From the NCBI GenBank assembly GCA_965371445.1, contig CBDUYN010000109.1, forward strand, positions 1 through 33,477: a stretch of 33,477 nt of DNA. Reading direction: 5' to 3'. Below are positions 1 to 7,552 of the stretch, in pieces; within the stretch, counting starts at the first letter, position 1; every line of letters begins with the position of its first letter. The position numbers and the translations under genes were made by a program. The notes under the pieces were generated by a model. The model made no database searches. It saw only the letters and a program-made list of their open reading frames with translations, and was not told the origin of the DNA. This stretch comes from DASWIG01 sp965371445 (GTDB lineage: Bacteria; Acidobacteriota; Thermoanaerobaculia; Multivoradales; J023).

Positions 1-65
1 AGGTTGCCCTCCGGCTCGCGTCTCGCGACTTACTTAAGTCGCCAGGCCGCATATCGGCTTGATGC

Positions 66-269
66 TCACCGGCGCCCCTCAGCCAGCACTTGGCGCTCCC
101 GGAGGCAATGCCCCTTGAACCGTCGCAGACGATTCAAAGTGCTGCAGGGGTCGCCGAGCTCCCGGGCGAGCTCGATCCCCTCGCCGAGCCGGTCCGCGGC
201 TTGCTCCGGATAGCCGAGGAGCCACAGGGACCAGGAGGCGTTACTGGCGCAGGCGCGTCTCCTGGCGGC
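66..269 (-). pseudogene. Fragment of a TPR/ATPase-type protein (piece nearer the C-terminus)
   Basis: Read on the minus strand between an in-frame TAG and a TGA, this stretch gives a peptide containing WSLWLLGYPEQAADRLGE followed by GIELARELGDP. That pattern is characteristic of the TPR region of large predicted ATPase / adenylate-cyclase-type proteins, where a LWLLGYPDQAL helix is followed by ALALARELGHP. There is no start codon context and no room for a full gene, so it is a relic. After GDP the sequence no longer resembles the family. A second piece of the same type lies at about 800-964 on the same strand, with mazEF between them. The family assignment is from memory of the motif. Confidence 0.5.
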
Positions 270-321
270 CTATTAGGGCACCGGCTTCGAGCTTGCCGCC
301 CCAGGCCGGTGATTCGGTCTA

Positions 322-540
322 ATGCAGTCTATGACGACGATGACCATAGAACTCGAGGACGAGGTGGTCGAACGGCTCGCGAGAGTCGGACCCAGCCGGT
401 CACGGCGGCAGTCCAAGTTCGTGGCTATGGCGATTCGCAGAGCCCTCTGGGAGCTGGAAGAGAAGGACACGGCTGCAGCGTACGCCCGCCAACCCGATTC
501 CGAAGACGACGCCTATGTCGATCCGGACGCCTGGGAGTAG
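322..540 (+). CDS. MazE-like / ribbon-helix-helix antitoxin
   Basis: This 72-aa protein starts MTTMTIELEDEVVERLAR after a short lead, the N-terminal strand and helix of ribbon-helix-helix antitoxins. It ends with an acidic toxin-binding-type tail, DSEDDAYVDPDAWE. The gene is followed 27 nt later by a MazF-like toxin reading frame, the usual antitoxin-first order. It would bind DNA as a dimer to repress the operon and neutralise the toxin. The start is uncertain: ATG at 322 or at 331, neither with a convincing Shine-Dalgarno sequence. Because the toxin partner is truncated, it may now be an orphan antitoxin. Confidence 0.75.
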   Translation: MQSMTTMTIELEDEVVERLARVGPSRSRRQSKFVAMAIRRALWELEEKDTAAAYARQPDSEDDAYVDPDAWE

Positions 541-567
541 TCAGGTCCCACCTGGTGAGAGTCGGCA

Positions 568-822
568 GTGAGGCAATACGAGATTTGGTGGGCCAATATG
601 CCTGAACCCACTGGTCGGCGTCCGGTGCTCCTGTTGTCCCGGACGCCAGCCTTCGAGTATCTGAACAAGTTCATCGTCGCAGAGATTACAACGACGATCC
701 GAGGCATTCCCCAGGAAGTCCGCCTGGGCAGCGCAGAGGGCTTGAGACGCCCATCGGTCGCGAATCTCGACAATCTCCACGTCGAGCGTGCGGGTGGAGC
801 TCACCCCGCCGGTAGGCCTTGA
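568..822 (+). pseudogene. MazF/PemK-type toxin, truncated at the C-terminus
   Basis: The frame begins at a GTG with MRQYEIWWANMPEPTGRRPV and continues through VLLLSRTPAF, TTTIRGIPQEV and PSVANLDNLH. This is the conserved order of the MazF/PemK endoribonuclease fold. Family members are usually about 105-120 residues. Here homology stops after NLDNLH, near residue 72, and a foreign tail of 13 residues follows. The missing last third carries the final helix needed for the dimer, so activity is doubtful. Other frames downstream do not restore the normal tail, so this looks like a recombination junction and not a single indel. The tail overlaps the decayed TPR gene on the other strand. Confidence 0.7.
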
Positions 823-964
823 GCCCCCGTTCCAGGTGGGTCCGTGAAGCGTTCTGCTCTCGGACGTAGTAAGTGGACCTCCCCCATGGCCCGGTGGGCC
901 ACCGGGCGGAGCGAGGCGTCGTCCTCGGCGATCTGTAGAAGCCGTTCGGCGAGTGGGCTAGCAC
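800..964 (-). pseudogene. Fragment of a TPR/ATPase-type protein (piece nearer the N-terminus)
   Basis: One minus-strand frame gives RLLQIAEDDASLRPVAHRAMG and the adjacent frame gives STYYVREQNASRTHLERGLK. Joined, they match the typical pattern of TPR segments in predicted ATPase/cyclase proteins (LLxLAE...LLxAHRALGxTxxYxGxxxxARxHLExGLALY). The two halves lie in different frames, with the shift near 890. In the parental family this segment comes about 20 residues before the LWLLGYP segment found at 66-269. The two relics therefore look like one gene split by the mazEF module. The family call is by recognition only. Confidence 0.45.
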
Positions 965-980
965 CGGGAGGACGGCCCAG

Positions 981-1010
981 TTGAACGCAAGGCCGAGCCG
1001 CGGTTACACT
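981..1010 (+). promoter_or_regulatory. Candidate sigma70-type promoter for the 1035 gene
   Basis: TTGAAC at 981-986 and TACACT at 1005-1010 are separated by 18 nt and lie 24 nt upstream of the ATG. A small perfect palindrome, CCTGCATTGCAGG at 1012-1024, overlaps the Shine-Dalgarno sequence (AGGAG), so it could occlude ribosome binding or act as an operator. No experiment supports this. Confidence 0.4.
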
Positions 1011-1034
1011 CCCTGCATTGCAGGAGCACCGACC

Positions 1035-1676
1035 ATGAGCCGCACCCCCTACATCCTCGTCCTTGCTCTGCTCGCCGCGTCCGCCGTCCTCGCCGACGGC
1101 GACGCGGCGGAGATCGAGATCGCCTTTGCCAACGGCGAGCACCGGGAGCTTGATTCGGATCTTGAGCCGGTGCGCCGGGGCGCCATGACGATCCACGTCA
1201 CCTCGCCCGAGCACCTCCTCACCGTCCATTCGAACCGCCTGCGCTTTGCCAAGAACGACGACGCCACCCTCGACGCGTCGTTCGAGGTCGACTTCGAAGG
1301 CGAAGGGGAGATCGTCGCCGTCCTCGAGACCGGCAAGGTCAAGAACCGCCTCGAGGACCGGGTGCGGGCGCCCCGCCAGACGGTCCGGGTCGACGGACGG
1401 ATCCGCCTGCAGCGCACCGAGGGCGGCTACCTCATGAACCTCCTCGAGGCTCCGCCGAGCGTCGAGCTGAAGATCGAAAGCGAGCTGGCGGGTAACCTCT
1501 TGTCGCTCTGCCAGGTCCTTGCGAAGCTGCCGCTCCTGCCCGTGCGCTGCGACGACCTTCAGGCGGCGCTCTCCGTCGTCACCGTGCCGCTTCCCGGACC
1601 CGACGAGCAGGTCTTCCTCGACGCGGGACGCTTGACCGAGGCAGAGCGGGCCTTCTTCGACCGCTTCAGCCAGTAG
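1035..1676 (+). CDS. Secreted protein of unknown function
   Basis: This 213-aa protein begins MSRTPYILVLALLAASAVLA, a clear signal peptide with likely cleavage after the ALA of SAVLA. The mature part is rich in alternating hydrophobic and charged residues (for example LEPVRRGAMTIHVTSPEHLLTVHS), suggesting a beta-rich extracytoplasmic domain. I chose ATG 1035 over the upstream start at 981. The later start has AGGAG about 8 nt upstream and begins directly with the signal peptide, whereas the 981 start lies inside the -35 element. No catalytic motif or named domain is recognised. Confidence 0.75.
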   Translation: MSRTPYILVLALLAASAVLADGDAAEIEIAFANGEHRELDSDLEPVRRGAMTIHVTSPEHLLTVHSNRLRFAKNDDATLDASFEVDFEGEGEIVAVLETGKVKNRLEDRVRAPRQTVRVDGRIRLQRTEGGYLMNLLEAPPSVELKIESELAGNLLSLCQVLAKLPLLPVRCDDLQAALSVVTVPLPGPDEQVFLDAGRLTEAERAFFDRFSQ

Positions 1677-1677
1677 G

Positions 1678-1851
1678 GTCGCCGCGTTGTCGCCGGAGCA
1701 GGTCCACGTCTGGGCACCCTGGAGCTGGGCACTTGCCGTCTGGACGGCGGCAAACCTCGTGCCGCGGGCAGTGGCCCACCACCGGTGGTACCGAGAGCAG
1801 TTCCCCGACTATCCGCCGGAGCGCAAGGCCGTGGTGCCGTTCCTGATTTGA
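1678..1851 (+). pseudogene. C-terminal remnant of a steroid 5-alpha-reductase / DUF1295-like membrane enzyme
   Basis: Directly after the previous stop codon an open frame gives ...ANLVPRAVAHHRWYREQF and then PDYPPERKAVVPFLI before TGA. That tail, with the NLVPRA, HHRWYRE..FPDYPPERKAxxPF pattern, is the conserved C-terminus of the 3-oxo-5-alpha-steroid 4-dehydrogenase / DUF1295 family. Full members have about 250-270 residues and several membrane segments; only about 57 residues remain here. There is no start codon, and the upstream part is occupied by the secreted-protein gene in another frame. It is therefore a deletion remnant, convergent with the small membrane protein gene downstream. Confidence 0.6.
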
Positions 1852-1856
1852 AGAGG

Positions 1857-2219
1857 CTACCAGAGATATTGGGCGCCGAAGACCATCGCCAGAAAGCAGA
1901 AAATCCACAAGATGATCGGCCCGGAAGCCCCTTTGAAATTGAAGCCGAAAGGCGTTCCGATTTCGATCTCACCCTCGGTCACCCTCAGGATGACGACGAT
2001 GACCAAGGAAAAAATCGCCATGATCGGCATGCCAATCACCCCAAGGTAATGGTCCGTGACCAGCTTCTGAAGGATCTCGGTCGTCAGGCCTCGATAGGCT
2101 GCCGAAATCAAGTAGCCCGCCGCGAAGAACATGCCTCCGAAGACGGCGATCCACGCCGTCACAGCCCGGACTTTCTGTCCCGGTCCAGGTGAGGCGCTCG
2201 GTCTCGATTCTTCTCCCAT
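1857..2219 (-). CDS. Small integral membrane protein, three predicted membrane segments
   Basis: This 120-aa protein has a short polar N-terminus and three hydrophobic segments, around AVTAWIAVFGGMFFAAGYLI, GVIGMPIMAIFSLVIVVILR and PIILWIFCFLAMVFGAQYLW. It ends at the third segment. A Shine-Dalgarno-like AAGGGGAAGC lies upstream of the ATG. It sits 39 nt downstream of recD2 on the same strand and could be co-transcribed with it. No family is recognised; a role in the membrane is all that can be said. Confidence 0.8.
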   Translation of the reverse strand: MGEESRPSASPGPGQKVRAVTAWIAVFGGMFFAAGYLISAAYRGLTTEILQKLVTDHYLGVIGMPIMAIFSLVIVVILRVTEGEIEIGTPFGFNFKGASGPIILWIFCFLAMVFGAQYLW

Positions 2220-2258
2220 CGCTAGCTTCCCCTTGTAAATCGTCGTTTTATGAATGAG

Positions 2259-4430
2259 CTAGACCTCTCCCTGCAACCGCTCGACGAGAAGCGTCGAGCG
2301 CCGCGTCGACGACTCCCGCTGCACCGCCATGCCCAACGCGCGCCGGCTGCCGACCAACACCACAAGCTGGCGGCCGCGGGTCAGTGCCGTGTAGAGGAGG
2401 TTGCGCTGCAAGAGGACGTAATGCTGCGTGTCGAGCGGGATCACCACCGCCCGGTACTCGCTTCCCTGGCTCTTGTGGATCGAGCAGGCGTAGGCCAGGA
2501 CGAGCTCGTCGAGCACCGCGAATTCGTACTCCACCCGCCGCTCGTCAAACGTCACCCGCACCGTCTGCTCCTCGACGTCGATCGCCTCGACGTAGCCGAC
2601 GTCGCCGTTCCAGACCTCCAGGTCGTAGTTGTTGCGCACCTGCATGACCCGGTCGCCGACGCGAAGCAGCCGGCCGCCGCGGGCCACGGCTTCACCTTCC
2701 GGGTTCAAGAGCTCCTGGAGCTGGGCGTTAAGGTTCGCGGCCCCGAGCAGACCCTTCTGCATCGGCGTCAGGACCTGGATGTCGCGCTGATCGAAGCCGA
2801 AGCTGCGCGGGATGCGTTCGGCGACGAGGTGCTTCAGGGTGGCGAGCGTCGCCTCGGGCTCGTCGCGCTCGATGAAGTAGAAGTCGCTCGCCTCGTGCGG
2901 CAGCAGATGCGGCAGCTCACCCCGCCGTACCCGGTGGGCGTTCATGACGATCAGGCTCTCCTGCGCCTGGCGAAAGATCTCGGTGAGGCGCACCACGTCG
3001 ACGGCACCCGACTCGATGAGATCCGCCAGCACCCTTCCGGGGCCCACCGAGGGCAGCTGGTCGATGTCGCCGACGAAGATCAGGCGCGTCTTGTCGGGAA
3101 GCGCCTTCAGGACGTGGTAGGTCAAAACGACGTCGAGCATCGACGCCTCGTCGACGACCACGAGGTCGGCCTCCAGGGGATTTTCGCCGTCGCGCTGAAA
3201 GCCGCCCTTCTGCGGGCTGTACTCGAGCAGCCGATGGACGGTCCTGGCGTCCGTGCCGGTGGCCTCGCCGAGGCGTTGGGCGGCGCGTCCGGTGGGGGCG
3301 GCGAGCTCGATCTTGAGGCCCTTACGCCCCAGGACGGCGACGATCGCCCGGACAAGCATGGTCTTGCCGGTGCCGGGCCCGCCGGTCAGGACGAGGAGCT
3401 TGGAGACGAGCGCCCGTTCCAGGGCCTGGCGCTGGGTGGCGGCGAGCTCGATCTTGGCGCGACGCTCGTACCAGGCGACGGCACGCGGCGTGTCGACCTG
3501 GAGAGGGAGGGAACGCTGTGCCGTCAGACGCTTGACGTGCGCCGCGACACCGCGCTCGGCGACCTCGAGGGCCTGCAAGAAGATCGCTTCGCCGCCGTCG
3601 CCCGCCCCCGGTGCAGGAATGGGGACGACGGCGACCTCGTCCTCGGCGCGGAGCGCTTCGATCGCCGGCGCCAGAGGCTCTTGCGGCAGCTCGAGAAGCT
3701 CCGAGCCCTCATCGAGCAGGTCGCGCCGCGCCATGTAGACGTGCCCCTGGTCGGCGGCCTGCTGCAGGCAGTGGAGCAGGCCCGCCGCGGCGCGGTACGG
3801 CGAGTCGGCTTCGATACCGAGGTCGCGGGCGATCTTGTCGGCGCTCTTGAAGCCGATGCCGTAGACCTCGCGGGCGAGCCGGTAGGGGTTCTCGCGGACC
3901 CGCGCCAGCGCCTCGGCGCCGTAGCGCTTGTAGATCTTGACGGCGTGGGCGGTCGAAACGCCGTGCGACTGGAGGAAGACCATGACGTCGCGGATCTCGC
4001 GCTGCTCGCGCCAGGCCTCGCGGATCAAGCGGCTGCGGACCGGGCCGACCCCCTCGACCTCGTTCAGACGTTCCGGGTGGTGGTCGATGACGTCAAAAGT
4101 GTCGAGGCCGAAGTGCTGTACCAGGCGCCGGGCCATCTCCGGGCCGATGCCCTTGACGAGGCCCGAGCCGAGGTAGCGCTCGATGCCGATGAAGGTGGCG
4201 GGCTGGACGGTGAGAAACGACGCGGCCTTGAACTGGTGCCCGTACTTGCGGTCGTGGACGAAGCGTCCGGTGAGCTTCAGGCTCTCGCCCGGCCGTACGC
4301 CGAGGAGGTTCCCCACGGCGGTGACCTGTCCGCGTCCCCGGACGACGAGGCGGACGACGCACCAGCCGTTCTCCTCGTTGGAGTAGACGATCCGTTCGAG
4401 GACGCCTTCGATGGAGGTCTCTTCCCGCAC
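2259..4430 (-). CDS. recD2: RecD2-type superfamily 1 DNA helicase
   Basis: The 723-aa protein has the RecD2 layout. An N-terminal domain with helix-hairpin-helix motifs (GIGPEMA near residue 95, EVEGVGPVRSR near 125, YGIGFKSADKIA near 190) is followed by the helicase core. Walker A is GGPGTGKT (350-357), motif II is DEAS (427-430), motif III is GDIDQLPSVGPG (454-465), and the C-terminal UvrD-like part contains YACSIHKSQGSEY (647-659). RecD2 enzymes are 5'-to-3' helicases that act outside RecBCD in DNA repair and recombination. No recB or recC is nearby, which agrees with this class. The length is normal. A very long antisense frame over the same bases is a GC-bias shadow. Confidence 0.95.
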   Translation of the reverse strand: MREETSIEGVLERIVYSNEENGWCVVRLVVRGRGQVTAVGNLLGVRPGESLKLTGRFVHDRKYGHQFKAASFLTVQPATFIGIERYLGSGLVKGIGPEMARRLVQHFGLDTFDVIDHHPERLNEVEGVGPVRSRLIREAWREQREIRDVMVFLQSHGVSTAHAVKIYKRYGAEALARVRENPYRLAREVYGIGFKSADKIARDLGIEADSPYRAAAGLLHCLQQAADQGHVYMARRDLLDEGSELLELPQEPLAPAIEALRAEDEVAVVPIPAPGAGDGGEAIFLQALEVAERGVAAHVKRLTAQRSLPLQVDTPRAVAWYERRAKIELAATQRQALERALVSKLLVLTGGPGTGKTMLVRAIVAVLGRKGLKIELAAPTGRAAQRLGEATGTDARTVHRLLEYSPQKGGFQRDGENPLEADLVVVDEASMLDVVLTYHVLKALPDKTRLIFVGDIDQLPSVGPGRVLADLIESGAVDVVRLTEIFRQAQESLIVMNAHRVRRGELPHLLPHEASDFYFIERDEPEATLATLKHLVAERIPRSFGFDQRDIQVLTPMQKGLLGAANLNAQLQELLNPEGEAVARGGRLLRVGDRVMQVRNNYDLEVWNGDVGYVEAIDVEEQTVRVTFDERRVEYEFAVLDELVLAYACSIHKSQGSEYRAVVIPLDTQHYVLLQRNLLYTALTRGRQLVVLVGSRRALGMAVQRESSTRRSTLLVERLQGEV

Positions 4431-4507
4431 CCCTACGATTGTACCCGCGTACGCCTCGTTACCGCGCTCACCGAGCCGCCGGACGTGTATTAGGATCAGG
4501 TTTGACC

Positions 4508-4861
4508 ATGGAGAGACGAGTGATCATCACCGTGATCGTCCTGGGTGTCCTGGGTTGGGCGGGGCTGAAGATGATCGAGTGGCAGTTCGGGATCGGCGAC
4601 TTCGCCAGGAGCCCGCAGCAGGTGTCGCTGCACCCCGAGGGGCGGGCCATCGTCGGCGGGGGGCGGGCCGTCCTGGGTCTTGTCGCCATCGGCGGCGAAA
4701 AAGCCGAGCTTGAGATCCGTTGTGCCGGCGAAGAGCACGAGATCGAGCTCAAGCCGGGCGGGGCGAGCGAGAAGATCTGCGACGTCTACGTCCGCTGGCT
4801 CGGGCCGTCGGTGCGGTTCCCGGGAGCCCAGCAGCTCGAGGTGAGCTGGCAGATGGAATAA
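4508..4861 (+). CDS. Small membrane-anchored protein of unknown function
   Basis: This 117-aa protein starts MERRVIITVIVLGVLGWAGL, a single N-terminal membrane segment (or uncleaved signal anchor) after two arginines. A soluble domain of about 90 residues follows, predicted outside the cytoplasm. It contains ELEIRCAGEEHEIELKPG and KICDVYVRWLG, with two cysteines that could form a disulfide. I prefer ATG 4508 to the upstream in-frame start at 4439 because the membrane segment begins there directly. It lies between recD2 (divergent) and thiC (66 nt downstream). No family is recognised. Confidence 0.7.
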   Translation: MERRVIITVIVLGVLGWAGLKMIEWQFGIGDFARSPQQVSLHPEGRAIVGGGRAVLGLVAIGGEKAELEIRCAGEEHEIELKPGGASEKICDVYVRWLGPSVRFPGAQQLEVSWQME

Positions 4862-4927
4862 CAGGATCGCGTTGGGGTTAGAATGGTGGCTCAGAGCTTG
4901 GAAACCCGACTTGGAGGACGCTCCGTG

Positions 4928-6652
4928 ATGAACCCGACAACCCGCTGGCAGATCCCACAACACGGTGCCCACAACCCTTCGTCCGCCGGGCAGGGGACGA
5001 CCCCCGGCAGCTTCGCCCTCGCAAGCGACGTCGGCGGGGCGCTCACCTTCTCCTCGCCCGACACTCCCGGGATGCCGCCGCCGTCGGACAAGTCGGCCTG
5101 GGACTTCGATCCCGCGCCGCGTGGTGCCGACCAGGCGGTGACCCAGCTCGAAAAGGCGCGGCTCGCCATCACGACCCCCGAGATGGTGCGCGTCGCCGAG
5201 CGCGAGCCGCACCTCGACGCCGAGGCCGTCCGCTCGGAGGTCGCCGCCGGGAGGATGATCATCCCGGCCAACCGCGTCCACCTCTCCTACAAGCTCGATC
5301 CGATGGCGATCGGCCGCGCCTCGCGCACCAAGATCAACGCCAACCTCGGCGCCTCGCCGGTCAGCTCGGGGACCGACGAGGAGCTCGAGAAGCTCCGCTG
5401 GGCCATCCGCTGGGGCGGCGACACCGCCATGGACCTGTCGACCGGTGGCGACCTCGACGCCTGCCGCGAAGCCATCATCCGGGAGTCGGAGGTGCCAATC
5501 GGCACGGTCCCGATGTACTCGATGATCATCGGCCGCAAGATCGAGGACCTGACCTACGACATCATCCTCAAGAATCTCGAGCACCAGGCCAAGCAGGGGG
5601 TCGACTACTTCACGATCCACGCCGGAGTGCTGCGCGAGCACCTCCCCTTCGTGGAAAAGCGCCTGATCGGCATCGTGTCGCGCGGCGGGTCGCTGCTCGC
5701 CAAGTGGATGCTCGTCCACGGCAAGCAGAACCCGATGTACGACCTCTTCGACGACATCTGCGACATCATGCGCGAGTACGACGTCTCGTTCTCGCTGGGC
5801 GACGGCCTGCGTCCCGGCGGGCTCAGCGACGCCACCGACGCCGCCCAGCTCGCCGAGCTCGAGGTCCTGGGAGAGCTTACCGAGAGGTCCTGGGCCAAGG
5901 GCGTCCAGGTGATGATCGAGGGTCCGGGACACATCCCGTTCGACCAGATCGAGTACAACATGAAAATCGAGCGGCAGCTCTGTCACGGAGCGCCGTTCTA
6001 CGTCCTGGGGCCGCTGGTGACCGACGTCTTCCCGGGTTACGACCACATCACCTCCTGCATCGGCGCGACGGCCGCGGCCTATCACGGCGCTTCGATGCTT
6101 TGCTACGTCACGCCCAAAGAGCACCTGGGCCTGCCGAAGCGCGACGACGTGAAGCAAGGCTGTATCGCCTACAAGATCGCCGCCCACTCCGCCGACGTCG
6201 CCTTGGGCATCCCGGGCAGCCGCGACTGGGACGACGAGCTGACCAAGGCGCGCGCCGCCTTGAACTGGGAAGAGCACTTCAACCTCGCCTTCGACTCCGA
6301 CACCGCGCGCGCCTTTCACGACGAGGATCTCGACGTCGACACCGACTTTTGTGCCATGTGCGGCCACGACTGGTGCAGCGTCCGGATCTCGAAGGAGATC
6401 GTGGAGTTCACGTCGGGCAAGGACGAGGCCTACGCCTGGGACAAGCCCCAGATCTCGGCGGCGCTGACGGCCGAGCAGCGCGAGATCCTGGAAAAGCGCG
6501 GCGTCCTCTCGCCCGAGGAGGTCCACCGCCTGGCGACGAAGACGAAAAAGGAGATGGGGGCGGATCACGCCAAGGCGTCGTGTCACAGCGACTACGTGCC
6601 GAGCGTCGAGGCGCAGCAGCTTCAGGAGGAGCTCGTCCGGATCGGGGCCTAG
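4928..6652 (+). CDS. thiC: Phosphomethylpyrimidine synthase ThiC
   Basis: This 574-aa radical-SAM enzyme converts aminoimidazole ribotide to HMP phosphate, the pyrimidine half of thiamin. Family hallmarks are present: the RTKINANLGASPVSSG stretch, AMDLSTGGDLDACR, the VDYFTIHAGV segment, MIEGPGHIPFDQIEYNM, and the C-terminal iron-sulfur motif CAMCGHDWC (CX2CX4C). Start ATG 4928 is chosen because GGAGG lies about 10 nt upstream; an earlier in-frame ATG at 4883 lacks one. A possible -10 (TAGAAT, 4879-4884) sits just upstream. No TPP riboswitch signature is seen in the 66-nt gap, although thiC genes often have one. Other thiamin genes are absent from the window. Confidence 0.97.
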   Translation: MNPTTRWQIPQHGAHNPSSAGQGTTPGSFALASDVGGALTFSSPDTPGMPPPSDKSAWDFDPAPRGADQAVTQLEKARLAITTPEMVRVAEREPHLDAEAVRSEVAAGRMIIPANRVHLSYKLDPMAIGRASRTKINANLGASPVSSGTDEELEKLRWAIRWGGDTAMDLSTGGDLDACREAIIRESEVPIGTVPMYSMIIGRKIEDLTYDIILKNLEHQAKQGVDYFTIHAGVLREHLPFVEKRLIGIVSRGGSLLAKWMLVHGKQNPMYDLFDDICDIMREYDVSFSLGDGLRPGGLSDATDAAQLAELEVLGELTERSWAKGVQVMIEGPGHIPFDQIEYNMKIERQLCHGAPFYVLGPLVTDVFPGYDHITSCIGATAAAYHGASMLCYVTPKEHLGLPKRDDVKQGCIAYKIAAHSADVALGIPGSRDWDDELTKARAALNWEEHFNLAFDSDTARAFHDEDLDVDTDFCAMCGHDWCSVRISKEIVEFTSGKDEAYAWDKPQISAALTAEQREILEKRGVLSPEEVHRLATKTKKEMGADHAKASCHSDYVPSVEAQQLQEELVRIGA

Positions 6653-6663
6653 GAGGACCGCCC

Positions 6664-6777
6664 ATGAGACGCACGACCATCACGATCCCCGACGATCTGG
6701 AAGTGGAGGTCAACGCCTACCTGGCCGCCCAGGAGCCACGACCGAGCCTGACCGCCGTGATCCAGGCAGCTCTGCCG
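6664..6777 (+). pseudogene. Truncated ribbon-helix-helix antitoxin gene
   Basis: A strong AGGAGG directly after the thiC stop precedes ATG 6664. The frame reads MRRTTITIPDDLEVEVNAYL, then AAQEPRPSLTAVIQAAL, a typical RHH antitoxin N-terminus of the VapB/CopG type. Homology ends near residue 37-38, at about 6777. The frame then runs antisense into drmC until 6921 with a proline- and arginine-rich nonsense tail. Normal relatives continue for 30-50 residues to bind the toxin, and no toxin gene follows. The DISARM island begins where the homology ends, so the gene seems to have been cut by arrival of the island or by a deletion next to it. The short peptide could still bind DNA. Confidence 0.65.
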
Positions 6778-6787
6778 GGGAATGACC

Positions 6788-7552
6788 TCATTCCGTCATG
6801 TACCGGCGGACGAGCCCCGCCTCCACCAGGTTGGCCCACTGCGCCGCCAGACGCGACGCGAATCCCCGGTCCCGCACCAGGACGCCGACCTCGACGTTGT
6901 GCTGGTAAGCCCTCTCGGTAAAGTTCGCCGAGCCCACGAACGCCACCTCGCCGTCGATCACCACGCATTTGGCGTGCAGGCTCGCGAACGGCGCCGCCGG
7001 ATCCACCGTCCGCGGATCGAAGTAGACGTCGGGCCAGGGCGCGCCGAAGGTCCACCACTTGTTGAAGGACTTTTCGATCCGCGGGCCGACGTATTCGTCG
7101 ATCTCCGCCCTCGAAGGAGCCTTGTCCTTGACGTTCAAGAAGACCTGCGCCTCGACCCCGCGGTCGCGCATCGCGCCGTGCAGCGGACGCAGGATCTCCG
7201 TTCCTTTCGTAAAGTCGAAGCCCGCGACCACGACCCGGCGCCGCGCCTCCTCGAACAGCCGGCGGACCACGACCGCCGTGTCGCGCGCCGTGCTGGCGGG
7301 CGCCTCGGGTCCCGTCCACACGAGCTCCGGGCCGGATCCGCGTCCGCGGCGCTCCGCGATCACCATGCGAAGCACCACCGACGCCGACGCCGCGTCGAGG
7401 CCGGCCAGGGGGACGAGACGGCCGACGAGATGGCCCAGACCCGTTGCCTGGAGCTCCGCCGCCTCCGGAGGAAAGGAAAGGTCGCCCTCCTCCAGCGAAC
7501 GCAGCAGCTCCTCGAGGTCGTGCAACGCGACCCCGCAGAGGTCCGCGCTCAC
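6788..7552 (-). CDS. drmC: DISARM protein DrmC, phospholipase D-fold
   Basis: This 254-aa protein has one phospholipase D signature, HAKCVVIDGEVAFVGSANF (H193, K195, D200, then GSANF at 207-211), near the C-terminus. The RRVVVAGFDFTKGTE strand comes before it. The size and the position as last gene after drmA and drmB identify it as DrmC. In published DISARM systems drmC is the accessory PLD-family component and is reported as not strictly required for protection. The start ATG overlaps the drmB stop codon as ATGA, so translation is coupled. It ends next to the truncated antitoxin gene at the island edge, where a short palindrome (GGAATGA CC TCATTCC, about 6779-6794) spans the stop codon. Confidence 0.9.
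   Translation of the reverse strand: MSADLCGVALHDLEELLRSLEEGDLSFPPEAAELQATGLGHLVGRLVPLAGLDAASASVVLRMVIAERRGRGSGPELVWTGPEAPASTARDTAVVVRRLFEEARRRVVVAGFDFTKGTEILRPLHGAMRDRGVEAQVFLNVKDKAPSRAEIDEYVGPRIEKSFNKWWTFGAPWPDVYFDPRTVDPAAPFASLHAKCVVIDGEVAFVGSANFTERAYQHNVEVGVLVRDRGFASRLAAQWANLVEAGLVRRYMTE

Noticed and set aside
775..799. CTCCAC/GTGGAG inverted repeat at the MazF break as a recombination site
   Set aside because: Six-bp arms are expected by chance in GC-rich DNA, and no matching site is seen at the other end.
2250..4493. A 747-aa plus-strand open frame over recD2
   Set aside because: It is a GC-bias shadow of the clear RecD2 helicase on the other strand, with no family motif or ribosome site.
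4496..6586. A 696-aa minus-strand open frame over thiC
   Set aside because: thiC is unmistakable on the plus strand; the antisense frame has no recognisable domain.
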